From: Klebsiella spallanzanii
Lineage (GTDB): Bacteria; Pseudomonadota; Gammaproteobacteria; Enterobacterales; Enterobacteriaceae
Direction of reading: 5' to 3'
NCBI RefSeq assembly: GCF_902158555.1
Contig: NZ_CABGGS010000013.1
Coordinates: forward strand, 1-39,989
Length of the DNA stretch: 39,989 nucleotides
Part shown: positions 8,093 to 17,995 of the stretch, one piece after another
Layout: every line of letters begins with the position of its first letter
Position numbering within the stretch: position 1 is the stretch's first letter
Translations under genes and position numbers: made by a program
The notes under the pieces: generated by a model
Seen by the model: only the letters and a program-made list of their open reading frames with translations
Told to the model about the DNA's origin: nothing
The model's database searches: none

Positions 8093-8100
8093 GAATGGAA
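8071..8100 (-). promoter_or_regulatory. Probable hupA promoter
   Basis: On the minus strand TTCCAT (8095-8100), an 18-bp spacer and TACATT (8071-8076) are followed by a GC-rich start region TTTGGGGGGCG. The GC-rich discriminator suggests stringent-type control. The promoter sits inside the inverted repeat 8062-8092. Confidence 0.6.
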
Positions 8101-8145
8101 GCCTTCAGACGCTACAATTCAGGCGGTAAATCACGTTTTCTGGTC

Positions 8146-8736
8146 TCATTGCTGAAAATTTATACCAATATTGCTCTCACCAGCCTCGCGGAGGTCTGCA
8201 CGAAGTCCTTTGATCAGTTCAATATCGCGTTCTTCACAGTCGGCCAAAAGACGGAAAATCTCCCACTGAATGTCCCATTCTTGTTCAACAGCCGGGTTTT
8301 CTTTGAGCTCTTCATCGGTCATTTCGCGACCAGCCTGGGTCATTTCCAGCATCGCGACGGTGGTGATGGAACTTTTGCTCACCTCGATCGCATGTTCGAG
8401 CGTTTCGCCGCTCAGCCGCGAATGAATCAATTCGCTCAATGCCACGCATGCGTCGATGGCCGGGTAAACGCCGTACATGTCGTAATCATCAGCGGCCGGA
8501 ATCGCCTCTTCCAGTTTCTCCAGTTGACTATCGAAATTCACTTTCGCATCTTTTACCGTCAGCGTTTCCCAGATCAGATCGAGGATACGGCGATACAGTT
8601 GGCCATCGGCGAACTCCGTTTGCTTGCAGAACATAGCGTAGTTGGGGTACATCCGCTCGCACAGACAGGCCATAAAAGTGACGTGCTGCCAGCTTTCCAG
8701 CCTCTCCAGACGCAGGTGAATCGGGTTTTGTAACAT
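8146..8736 (-). CDS. yjaG: YjaG family protein (DUF416)
   Basis: Conserved 196-residue cytosolic protein of unknown biochemical function. It is acidic and predicted mostly helical, with no signal peptide, membrane segment or recognisable active-site motif. The sequence (MLQNPIHLRLERLESWQH at the start, NPAVEQEWDIQWEIFRLLA near the end) agrees with E. coli YjaG as I recall it, and the start ATG matches. It lies between nfi (42 bp upstream) and hupA, in the same direction, so it is probably part of the hemE-nfi-yjaG transcript. I do not infer a function from this position. Confidence 0.93.
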   Translation of the reverse strand: MLQNPIHLRLERLESWQHVTFMACLCERMYPNYAMFCKQTEFADGQLYRRILDLIWETLTVKDAKVNFDSQLEKLEEAIPAADDYDMYGVYPAIDACVALSELIHSRLSGETLEHAIEVSKSSITTVAMLEMTQAGREMTDEELKENPAVEQEWDIQWEIFRLLADCEERDIELIKGLRADLREAGESNIGINFQQ

Positions 8737-8778
8737 GATGAATTCTCGAAGTCAGAAATTAGCCGCAGTGTACCTGAA

Positions 8779-9450
8779 TCAGCCGTGATTTGCTTGCCAA
8801 CGCATAAAGGCCGGACGGCGGGACGCCACCGCATCAGCCCAACGCGTCGGCTCCGGCAGACGATACCCTTTCAGGCAGCGTTCTACCCACATTAGCGCAC
8901 TATCAAGGCCAACGCGGTGCCCCGTACTGACGAACAGCGGATTACAGCGCGCTTTGCTGCGTAAAACCCATGCCAACTGCTCGCCTTTATCCAACAATGG
9001 CGCCAGCGCGCCGGGTTCATCGCCCAACTGCTCAAACTTACCGCACAGCCGTTTTTTCGCCACGCCAATCGTCGGGACATCCACCAGCAGACCAAAATGG
9101 CTGGCAACGCCGAGGCGACGCGGGTGGGAAATACCGTGACCATCGACGAATAAGAGATTAGGTTTTTTTGAAAGCTGTTCCCACGCCGCCAGCAGTGCAG
9201 GCGTTTCGCGAAAGGAGAGGAAACCGGGAATGTAGGGCATCGTGGTGGCAACGCGCGCCACCTGATATTCCACCAGTTCCAGCGACGGATAGCTCAGCAG
9301 CACCATCGCCGCCCGGGTGACTTCGCCCTCTTGCTCAAATCCAACATCCGCCCCGCCGATCAACATTGGCGGATCGCGATCCAGACGATCGCCCCGTTCA
9401 ACCGATTCCGCCAGCTCCAGCTGTCGGGTGCGTAGCGATGCCAAATCCAT
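8779..9450 (-). CDS. nfi: Endonuclease V (deoxyinosine 3' endonuclease)
   Basis: Endonuclease V cuts the second phosphodiester bond 3' of deoxyinosine in DNA, starting repair of deaminated adenine. I chose ATG at 9450 ([10 protein letters not shown], 223 residues, as in E. coli) with GGAG 5 nt upstream; an in-frame GTG two codons earlier overlaps that ribosome site. The active-site Asp35 is in GGADVGF. The strand-separating [11 protein letters not shown] wedge, the [11 protein letters not shown] motif with the second metal Asp, and GVAKKRL are all intact. It follows hemE by 9 bp, so the two are an operon. Confidence 0.97.
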   Translation of the reverse strand: MDLASLRTRQLELAESVERGDRLDRDPPMLIGGADVGFEQEGEVTRAAMVLLSYPSLELVEYQVARVATTMPYIPGFLSFRETPALLAAWEQLSKKPNLLFVDGHGISHPRRLGVASHFGLLVDVPTIGVAKKRLCGKFEQLGDEPGALAPLLDKGEQLAWVLRSKARCNPLFVSTGHRVGLDSALMWVERCLKGYRLPEPTRWADAVASRRPAFMRWQANHG

Positions 9451-9459
9451 AGTCACTCC

Positions 9460-10524
9460 TTAACGGTGGTATTGCGCCGACAACCGATGTACCGCCTCGA
9501 CAAATACGCCCGCGTGTTCCGGGTCGACGTCCTGATGAATCCCGTGCCCCAGATTGAAAACATGGCCTTCACCCTGGCCGAATCCGGCAAGAATGGTTGC
9601 CACTTCTTCTTCGATACGCGTCGGAGGGGCATAAAGCATTGAAGGATCCATATTTCCCTGCAGGGCAACTTTATGACCGACGCGACGACGTGCATCGGCG
9701 ATATCGGTGGTCCAGTCAAGCCCCAGCGCATCGCAGCCGGTTTCCGCCATCGCTTCCAGCCACTGCCCGCCGCCTTTGGTAAACAGCGTCACCGGCACGC
9801 GGCGGCCATCGTTTTCACGCAGCAGGCCATCGACGATTTTGTGCATGTAATACAAAGAGAACTGCTGGTAATCGCGGCCGGTCAGCGCCCCGCCCCAGGT
9901 GTCAAAAATCATCACCGACTGCGCGCCCGCTTTGATTTGCGCGTTCAGATACAGCGTGACGCTTTTCGCTAGCTTATCGAGCAGCGCGTGCAGCACTTGC
10001 GGCTCGGCATACATCATCCTTTTGATAACGGTAAAGGCTTTGCTGCTGCCACCTTCCACCATATAGGTCGCCAGCGTCCAGGGACTACCGGAGAAGCCAA
10101 TCAGCGGCACTTCACCCTTCAGCTCGCGGCGAATCGTACGTACGGCGTTCATCACATAGCCAAGTTCACCTTCCGGGTCAGGAACAGGGAGTTTGTCGAC
10201 ATCCGCTTTGCAGGTGATGGGCGAGGTAAAACGCGGGCCTTCTCCGGCTTCGAAATAGAGCCCCAACCCCATGGCGTCCGGGATAGTGAGAATGTCCGAG
10301 AAGAGGATAGCCGCATCCAGCTTATAGCGGCGCAGCGGCTGCAGCGTGACTTCACAGGCCAGCTCGGCGTTTTTACACAGCGACATAAAATCGCCCGCTT
10401 CGGCGCGGGTCGCTTTATATTCCGGTAAATAGCGACCCGCCTGGCGCATCATCCACACCGGGGTGACATCAACCGGCTGGCGTAGCAGCGCGCGCAGGTA
10501 GCGATCGTTCTTCAGTTCGGTCAT
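9460..10524 (-). CDS. hemE: Uroporphyrinogen decarboxylase
   Basis: HemE removes four acetate carboxyls of uroporphyrinogen III to give coproporphyrinogen III in cytosolic haem synthesis; it needs no cofactor. It has 354 residues, the E. coli length. The conserved N-terminal signature [15 protein letters not shown] (with the substrate-binding Arg residues), the [14 protein letters not shown] segment with the catalytic Asp, and the C-terminal [10 protein letters not shown] are present. AAGGA lies upstream of ATG. It is read in the direction nudC-hemE-nfi, but an ERIC repeat of about 124 bp separates nudC and hemE, and the hemE promoter was not resolved. Confidence 0.98.
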   Translation of the reverse strand: MTELKNDRYLRALLRQPVDVTPVWMMRQAGRYLPEYKATRAEAGDFMSLCKNAELACEVTLQPLRRYKLDAAILFSDILTIPDAMGLGLYFEAGEGPRFTSPITCKADVDKLPVPDPEGELGYVMNAVRTIRRELKGEVPLIGFSGSPWTLATYMVEGGSSKAFTVIKRMMYAEPQVLHALLDKLAKSVTLYLNAQIKAGAQSVMIFDTWGGALTGRDYQQFSLYYMHKIVDGLLRENDGRRVPVTLFTKGGGQWLEAMAETGCDALGLDWTTDIADARRRVGHKVALQGNMDPSMLYAPPTRIEEEVATILAGFGQGEGHVFNLGHGIHQDVDPEHAGVFVEAVHRLSAQYHR

Positions 10525-10558
10525 TTTTACATTCCTTTAGCGTTGATGCGCCAAGTTT

Positions 10559-10682
10559 ATACACAAAATCATTCAAAGTGGATCGAGGCGGCAATTGAAT
10601 GAACCCCAGGAGCTTACTCAAGTAAGTGACTGGGGTAAGTGAAAGCAGCCAACAAAGAGGCAATTTGAAGGATAAAGTGTAT
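10559..10682. repeat. ERIC element (enterobacterial repetitive intergenic consensus)
   Basis: The core carries CCCCAGGAGCTTACTCAAG followed by AAGTAAGTGACTGGGG, the two conserved ERIC primer regions, then a GCAGCCAACAAAG segment typical of the right half. Outer ends are imperfect inverted repeats (ATACAC at the left, GTGTAT at the right). The length of about 124 bp fits a full element of roughly 127 bp. It lies wholly between nudC and hemE and would be transcribed into a strongly folded RNA. Confidence 0.93.
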
Positions 10683-10690
10683 GTAACATG

Positions 10691-11464
10691 TCACTCATAC
10701 TCTGCCCGACACATCGCCACGGTATCTTCAATCAGACGTCGCGCTACGGTACCCGGTGGCGGCAGAAGCGGCAGATCGTCGTAGCGATACCATCCCGCCT
10801 CCAGCAGCTCTTTCTTGTCGATAACAATTTCGCCGCTATCGTACTCGGCCATAAACGCGGTCATCAGCGATTGCGGGAATGGCCAGGGCTGGGAGGTTAC
10901 GTAGCGCAAGTTTTTCACCTTAATTCCGCTCTCCTCCATGACCTCGCGGGCAACGGTCTGCTCCAGGGTTTCGCCAACTTCGACAAACCCGGCCAATACC
11001 GTATGCACGCCGTTACGGTGGCGAGTATGCTGCGCCAGCAGAATAGAATCATCCCGGCGAATAGCGACGATAATGCACGGTGCGATTTGCGGGTAATAGC
11101 GTTCACGACAGTGGCTGCAAAGCATTGCCCATTCGGTTTTGCTGGGATGCATCGGATGCCCGCAATAGCCACAGAATTTGTGCGAACGGTAGAATTCCGC
11201 CAGTTGGATCCCGCGCCCTGCCAGTTGAAAAAGACCAGCGTCCTGATCGAGCACCTGGCGCAGCGATCCCATATCATGGCGACGATCCTGGCGCACTAAC
11301 CATACCGGTTCGCCCTGCCATTCCCCTATCCGCAGCGCGGGTTGCCCCGCAAGATTAAAATTTACCGCTTCGCCATGTGGTAATTCCCCGTCGGGTAACC
11401 ATAATTTCTGTTCGTGGCTGACTATCCACCAGCCGCGATCTAATTTTTCAATAATACGATCCAT
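10691..11464 (-). CDS. nudC: NAD-capped RNA hydrolase / NADH pyrophosphatase
   Basis: NudC hydrolyses NAD(H) to NMN(H) and AMP, and removes NAD caps from RNA 5' ends, opening them to degradation. It has 257 residues. A zinc ribbon of the form CGYCG...CSHC is followed by a perfect Nudix box starting [11 protein letters not shown] (G-x5-E-x7-REV-x-EE-x-G-I). The family-specific SQPWPFPQS that distinguishes NADH pyrophosphatases is also present. It is divergent from rsd, 95 bp away. Downstream lies the ERIC element and then hemE. Confidence 0.97.
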   Translation of the reverse strand: MDRIIEKLDRGWWIVSHEQKLWLPDGELPHGEAVNFNLAGQPALRIGEWQGEPVWLVRQDRRHDMGSLRQVLDQDAGLFQLAGRGIQLAEFYRSHKFCGYCGHPMHPSKTEWAMLCSHCRERYYPQIAPCIIVAIRRDDSILLAQHTRHRNGVHTVLAGFVEVGETLEQTVAREVMEESGIKVKNLRYVTSQPWPFPQSLMTAFMAEYDSGEIVIDKKELLEAGWYRYDDLPLLPPPGTVARRLIEDTVAMCRAEYE

Positions 11465-11559
11465 ATCTATTGCACTACCTTCATTTTACTGGCACTTTTA
11501 ACATTAAATTTACATTTTGGTGAGCAACGTATTTCTCTTAAAAACTTGCGGAGTCAACC

Positions 11560-12057
11560 ATGTTAAACCAGCTGGAAAACCTGACGGAACGTGTTGGAGG
11601 CAGCAATAAACTGGTCGATCGCTGGCTACAAGTACGTAAGCATTTGCTCGTGGCTTACTACAACCTGGTTGGCCTGAAGCCTGGCAAAGAATCATTTATG
11701 CGGCTTAACGAGAAAGCGCTGGATGATTTTTGTCAAAGCCTGGTGGACTACCTCTCCTCCGGCCATTTTAGTATTTATGAACGCTTTATCGGCGAATTGG
11801 AAGGCGATACGCCACTTTTAGCCGCGACTAAGATTTATCCACAGCTGCAGGGCAATACCCAGCAGATCATGGATTATTACGACTCCTGCCTCGAAAACGC
11901 TATCGATCATGACAACTACCTTGAGTTTCAGCAGGCGCTGTCGGATATCGGCGAAGCGCTGGAAGCGCGTTTTGCGCTGGAAGACAAACTGATCGCCCTC
12001 GCCGTAGCCCACAACTGGAAAGACAACGTCAGCGACAATATCGCGCCGACCGCTTGA
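11560..12057 (+). CDS. rsd: Anti-sigma-70 factor Rsd
   Basis: Rsd binds region 4 of sigma-70 in stationary phase, freeing core polymerase for other sigma factors. The 165-residue product is all-helical, with the recognisable start MLNQLENLTERVGGSNKLVDRWL and the body RLNEKALDDFCQSLVDYLSSGHFSIYERF. The C-terminus is a few residues longer than in E. coli and different (AHNWKDNVSDNIAPTA), a region known to vary. GCGGAG precedes ATG. It is divergent from nudC and followed 60 bp later by the thiC riboswitch. Confidence 0.95.
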   Translation: MLNQLENLTERVGGSNKLVDRWLQVRKHLLVAYYNLVGLKPGKESFMRLNEKALDDFCQSLVDYLSSGHFSIYERFIGELEGDTPLLAATKIYPQLQGNTQQIMDYYDSCLENAIDHDNYLEFQQALSDIGEALEARFALEDKLIALAVAHNWKDNVSDNIAPTA

Positions 12058-12116
12058 GTTGTGAGCCATTAACGCGTAGTTTACATACATTCCCCCTCGC
12101 TGAGAGGGGATGTCAT

Positions 12117-12213
12117 CTTGTCGGAGTGCCCATTTTCCTCACTGGAAAAGGCTGAGACCGTTAATTCGGGATCCGCGGAACCTGATCAGGCTAATACCTG
12201 CGAAGGGAACAAG
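12117..12213 (+). promoter_or_regulatory. TPP riboswitch (THI element) of thiC
   Basis: The conserved blocks are present in order: CTTGTCGGAGTGCC, GGCTGAGACCG, TTCGGGATCCGCGGAACCTG, ATCAGGCTAATACCTGCGAAGGGAACAAG (in two parts, 12184-12213). These form the P1-P5 architecture that binds thiamine pyrophosphate and turns off thiC translation and transcription. An added TTTTCC-TCACT-GGAAAA hairpin at 12133-12149 lengthens the P3 arm. About 97 nt separate the aptamer from the ATG and would hold the expression platform. A promoter in 12054-12087 is likely, but its elements are weak. Confidence 0.96.
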
Positions 12214-12307
12214 AGTAAACTGCATTTAGCGTCAGCCCATCCGGGCCCGATCGCATCTGTTACTCCATCCGTCGTCTGGCAAGCCATATCCTGTTTTACT
12301 GGAATGA

Positions 12308-14205
<1,898 letters not shown>

Positions 14206-14206
<1 letters not shown>

Positions 14207-14841
14207 TGTACCAACCCGATTTTCCATCCGTCCCTTTCCGCTTAGGACTCTACCCGGTCGTCGATAGCGTAGAGTGGATTGAACGTTTGCTGACTGCGGG
14301 CGTTCGTACGATACAACTGCGCATCAAGGACAAACGTGATAGTGAAGTTGAAGACGATGTGATCGCCGCCATTGCTCTGGGACGCCAACACGATGCGCGG
14401 CTGTTTATTAATGATTACTGGCGCCTGGCCATTAAACATCAGGCTTATGGCGTGCATCTGGGCCAGGAGGATCTGGAAACCACCGATCTCAGCGCAACCC
14501 GCAACGCCGGACTGCGCCTTGGCGTCTCTACTCACGACGATATGGAAATGGATATCGCACTGGCTGCTCGTCCCTCCTACATCGCCCTCGGCCACGTTTT
14601 CCCGACGCAAACCAAGCAGATGCCTTCCGCCCCTCAGGGTCTGGAACAGCTCGCGCAGCATATCCAGCGTCTGGGGGATTATCCGACGGTCGCTATCGGC
14701 GGAATCAGCCTTGACCGCGCTCCAGCGGTTCTGGCAACCGGCGTCGGCAGTATTGCGGTCGTCAGCGCCATCACACAGGCGGCTGACTGGCGACAGACAA
14801 CAGCACAGTTGCTGGAAATAGCAGGAGCTGGCGATGAATGA
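14206..14841 (+). CDS. thiE: Thiamine phosphate synthase
   Basis: ThiE couples HMP pyrophosphate with the thiazole phosphate carboxylate to form thiamine phosphate. The 211-residue TIM-barrel protein has the family signatures [12 protein letters not shown] (substrate phosphate region), [43 protein letters not shown] (the flexible loop) and VAIGGIS. A very strong AAGGAGG precedes ATG. It overlaps thiC by 1 nt and thiF by 8 nt, so translational coupling is likely. Confidence 0.97.
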
Positions 14842-15589
14842 CAGCGATTTTATGCGCTATAGCCGCCAGCTGCTGCTGGAAGATATCGCCATCGAAGGCC
14901 AGCAAAAGCTGCTGGCCAGCAGAGTATTGATCATCGGCCTCGGCGGGCTGGGTTCACCTGCCGCGCTTTACCTGGCAGGGGCTGGCGTCGGTACGCTGGT
15001 GCTAGCCGATGACGATGAAGTGCACGTGAGTAACCTACAGCGGCAAATTTTGTTCACCAGCGATGATATCGCGCAGCCAAAAACTAGCGCCGCCCGAGAA
15101 CGGCTGGCACGCCTCAACCCGCAGATTGAACTGATTACGCTACAGCAGCGATTAAGTGGTCAGGCACTACAGGACGAAGTGGCAAAGGCCGATGTAGTGC
15201 TGGATTGCACCGATAACATGGCGACCCGTCAGGAAATTAACGCCGTCAGCGTCGCGCTTGAAACACCGCTGATTACCGCCAGCGCTGTCGGACTGGGAGG
15301 CCAGTTGATGGTGCTGACACCGCCATGGGAACAGGGCTGCTACCGCTGCCTGTGGCCGGACGCTACCGAACCTGAACGCAACTGTCGCACGGCGGGCATT
15401 ATTGGGCCGGTTGTCGGCATGATGGGCACCTTACAGGCGCTGGAGGCAATCAAGCTGCTCAGCGGCATGGCAACGCCGCGCAATACCCTGCGCCTGTTCG
15501 ATGCCCGGACCAGCAACTGGCGCACACTCGCGCTCCAGCGGGCCCAGGGTTGCCCGGTATGCGGAGGTCAGCATGCAGGTGTGGTTTAA
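14834..15589 (+). CDS. thiF: Sulfur carrier ThiS adenylyltransferase
   Basis: ThiF is an E1-like enzyme that adenylates the C-terminal Gly of ThiS so sulfur can be loaded for thiazole synthesis. It has 251 residues. The nucleotide-binding [17 protein letters not shown], the [15 protein letters not shown] segment and DCTDN match the ThiF/MoeB fold. Cys184 (NCRTAGI) corresponds to the Cys that forms the acyl-disulfide with ThiS. Zinc-binding pairs CYRC and CPVC are intact. Its 3' end overlaps thiS by 17 nt in a different frame, as is common in this operon. Confidence 0.97.
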   Translation: MNDSDFMRYSRQLLLEDIAIEGQQKLLASRVLIIGLGGLGSPAALYLAGAGVGTLVLADDDEVHVSNLQRQILFTSDDIAQPKTSAARERLARLNPQIELITLQQRLSGQALQDEVAKADVVLDCTDNMATRQEINAVSVALETPLITASAVGLGGQLMVLTPPWEQGCYRCLWPDATEPERNCRTAGIIGPVVGMMGTLQALEAIKLLSGMATPRNTLRLFDARTSNWRTLALQRAQGCPVCGGQHAGVV

Positions 15590-15773
15590 CGACGAACCGT
15601 TCCAGTGCGCCGACGCGACATCCGTCGCCGCCCTGCTCACTCAATTGGAGCAGCTACAGCCGGGCGTCGCGCTGGCGCTCAATCAACACATCCTGCCGCG
15701 CGAGCGCTGGGAAGATCATCTTTTGCAGGAAGGCGACCAGATCCTGCTTTTTCAGGTTATCGCTGGAGGCTGA
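15573..15773 (+). CDS. thiS: Sulfur carrier protein ThiS
   Basis: ThiS is a 66-residue ubiquitin-like carrier. It is adenylated by ThiF and thiocarboxylated at its C-terminal GG, then donates sulfur to ThiG. The sequence begins [12 protein letters not shown] and ends FQVIAGG; the terminal GG is intact. The frame is open upstream to 15501, but the ATG at 15573 gives the exact E. coli length and has GCGGAGG just before it. It overlaps the thiF 3' end, and thiG starts 1 bp after its stop. Confidence 0.97.
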   Translation: MQVWFNDEPFQCADATSVAALLTQLEQLQPGVALALNQHILPRERWEDHLLQEGDQILLFQVIAGG

Positions 15774-15774
15774 C

Positions 15775-16545
15775 ATGTTACGTATCGCAGATAAAACCTT
15801 TGAATCACATCTTTTCACCGGCACCGGTAAATTCGCTGCCCCCGAGGTCATGGTTGAGGCCATCCGCGCCTCCGGTAGCCAGCTGGTTACGCTGGCGATG
15901 AAACGCGTCGATCTTCGTCAGCATAATGACGCTATCCTTGCGCCGTTGCTGGCAGCTGGCGTCAGCCTGTTGCCCAATACTTCCGGGGCCAAAACGGCGG
16001 AAGAAGCCGTATTTGCCGCACGCCTGGCACGGGAAGCGCTGGGGACCAACTGGCTGAAACTGGAAATCCACCCGGATGCCCGCTGGCTTCTCCCTGACCC
16101 AATTGAAACCCTAAAAGCAGCCGAGATATTGGTGCGGGAAGGATTTGTGGTACTGCCTTATTGCGGCGCTGACCCGGTGCTGTGCAAACGTCTGGAAGAA
16201 GTGGGCTGCGCGGCGGTGATGCCGCTCGGCGCGCCCATTGGCTCCAACCAAGGACTGGAAACCAAAGCAATGCTGGAGATTATTATCGAGCAGGCCACGG
16301 TTCCTGTGGTAGTTGATGCAGGCATTGGCGTTCCCAGCCATGCAGCGCAGGCGCTGGAAATGGGGGCCGACGCGGTCCTGGTGAATACCGCTATCGCCGT
16401 CGCCGACGATCCGGTGACAATGGCTCGCGCGTTCCGCCTGGCTATCGATGCCGGATTGCTGGCGCGACAGGCGGGACCCGGCGCTCGCAGTACGCAGGCC
16501 CAGGCCACCAGCCCGCTGACCGGCTTTCTGGAGGCGCTGGCATGA
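15775..16545 (+). CDS. thiG: Thiazole synthase ThiG
   Basis: ThiG condenses 1-deoxyxylulose 5-phosphate, dehydroglycine (from ThiH) and ThiS thiocarboxylate into the thiazole phosphate. It has 256 residues from [12 protein letters not shown], the E. coli start and length; the frame is open upstream but CTGGAGG before 15775 fixes this ATG. Lys95 in [10 protein letters not shown] is the Schiff-base lysine. [10 protein letters not shown] and [23 protein letters not shown] (phosphate-binding barrel end) are intact. It overlaps thiH by 4 nt as ATGA, consistent with formation of a ThiGH complex. Confidence 0.97.
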   Translation: MLRIADKTFESHLFTGTGKFAAPEVMVEAIRASGSQLVTLAMKRVDLRQHNDAILAPLLAAGVSLLPNTSGAKTAEEAVFAARLAREALGTNWLKLEIHPDARWLLPDPIETLKAAEILVREGFVVLPYCGADPVLCKRLEEVGCAAVMPLGAPIGSNQGLETKAMLEIIIEQATVPVVVDAGIGVPSHAAQALEMGADAVLVNTAIAVADDPVTMARAFRLAIDAGLLARQAGPGARSTQAQATSPLTGFLEALA

Positions 16546-17675
16546 ACACCTTTACCGACCGCTGGCGGAAGCTGGACTGGGACGATATCCGCCTGCGTAT
16601 CAACAGCAAAACGCCGGCCGACGTTGAACGGGCGCTGGCAGCAAAACAGCTCAGCCGCGACGATATGATGGCCCTGCTCTCCCCAGCCGCCGCTGGCTAT
16701 CTGGAGCCTCTTGCACAGCGTGCTCAGCGCCTGACCCGCCAGCGTTTTGGCAATACCGTCAGTTTTTATGTCCCGCTTTATCTCTCTAATCTGTGCGCCA
16801 ACGACTGCACCTATTGCGGTTTCTCAATGAGTAACCGCATCAAACGCAAAACCCTGGATGATGCCGAAATTGCCCGTGAGTGCGCGGCAATCCGCGAAAT
16901 GGGTTTTGAGCATCTGCTACTGGTCACCGGTGAACATCAGGGCAAAGTCGGTATGGATTACTTTCGTCAGCATCTGCCCGCAATTCGCCGCCAGTTCGCT
17001 TCGCTACATATGGAGGTACAGCCGCTGGCGATGGAGGAGTACGCCGAACTCAAAACTCTCGGTCTGGATGGCGTGATGGTCTATCAGGAGACCTATCACG
17101 AAAGCATGTATGCAAAACATCATCTGAAAGGCAAAAAACAGGATTTCTTCTGGCGGCTGGATACGCCGGACAGGCTCGGACAAGCGGGAATTGATAAGAT
17201 TGGCCTTGGCGCATTAATTGGCCTTTCCGACAGCTGGCGCGTGGATTGCTTTATGGTGGCGGAGCATCTGCTGTGGCTCCAGCAGCACTACTGGCGCAGC
17301 CGCTACTCTATCTCCTTTCCGCGATTACGACCCTGCGCCGGAGGCATTGAACCCGCCTCATTAATGGATGAACGACAGCTGGTGCAAACGATTTGCGCCT
17401 TCCGTCTGCTATCCCCGGAAGTTGAGCTTTCGCTCTCGACCCGCGAATCGCCCTGGTTCCGCGATCGGGTTATCCCGCTGGCAATCAATAACGTCAGCGC
17501 ATTTTCAAAAACGCAGCCCGGCGGTTATGCCGATAACCATCCAGAGCTGGAGCAGTTCGCACCTCACGACGATCGCCGCCCGGAAGAGGTCGCCAGCGCG
17601 CTGGTAGCCAGCGGACTGCAGCCGGTCTGGAAGGATTGGGATAGCTGGCTGGGACGCGCTTCCCAGTCATCATGA
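16542..17675 (+). CDS. thiH: Tyrosine lyase / 2-iminoacetate synthase ThiH
   Basis: ThiH is a radical-SAM enzyme that cleaves tyrosine to p-cresol and dehydroglycine for ThiG. It is the oxygen-sensitive, tyrosine-using route, as opposed to ThiO. It has 377 residues. The cluster motif CX3CX2C is at C85, C89 and C92 (CANDCTYC). A later MVYQETYHE and the [10 protein letters not shown] segment are typical. It is last in the thi operon. Two hairpins without obvious T-runs follow it in the 320-bp gap. Confidence 0.97.
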   Translation: MNTFTDRWRKLDWDDIRLRINSKTPADVERALAAKQLSRDDMMALLSPAAAGYLEPLAQRAQRLTRQRFGNTVSFYVPLYLSNLCANDCTYCGFSMSNRIKRKTLDDAEIARECAAIREMGFEHLLLVTGEHQGKVGMDYFRQHLPAIRRQFASLHMEVQPLAMEEYAELKTLGLDGVMVYQETYHESMYAKHHLKGKKQDFFWRLDTPDRLGQAGIDKIGLGALIGLSDSWRVDCFMVAEHLLWLQQHYWRSRYSISFPRLRPCAGGIEPASLMDERQLVQTICAFRLLSPEVELSLSTRESPWFRDRVIPLAINNVSAFSKTQPGGYADNHPELEQFAPHDDRRPEEVASALVASGLQPVWKDWDSWLGRASQSS

Positions 17676-17995
17676 AGAAGAATGTAACGTCTTAAAAGTT
17701 CTTCGTGCATGGCCGTAATAAGAGAAACGGGAGATTGTTGCCTGATTCCCGTTTCTCTATCCTGCCTTCGTCAGCAGTGGATGCTGTCCAGGGCGAATGA
17801 TAGCTCTTCCTCATTTTCGCCCTGCTCCATCCTCTTTGCTACTCAGGTAATTCCATTAATATGGAATATTAATCAGTCTATATCACAACGTCAGCGTTAT
17901 AATTACCGGAGATTTATCTGATTCGCTCAGCAGGCATGCTGGCTAAACCTGCGTCTTCATCCACGGTTTAACGCTTCTGGAACGATTTACGACTC
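17676..17995. other. Intergenic region thiH to diguanylate cyclase
   Basis: This 320-bp gap holds two separate perfect-arm inverted repeats. One is AGAGAAACGGGA (17721-17732) with TCCCGTTTCTCT (17747-17758); the other is GGGCGAA (17791-17797) with TTCGCCC (17816-17822). A TTCCAT-TAAT-ATGGAA inverted repeat lies at 17851-17866, and a perfect -10-like TATAAT at 17898-17903 has no good -35. I see no convincing gene. In E. coli this neighbourhood carries the small RNA sroH, but I could not recognise it here. Confidence 0.6.

Noticed and set aside
12091..12110. TCCCCCTC/GAGAGGGGA hairpin as a terminator for rsd
   Set aside because: It needs a bulged A and is not followed by a T-run; it may be part of the thiC leader instead.
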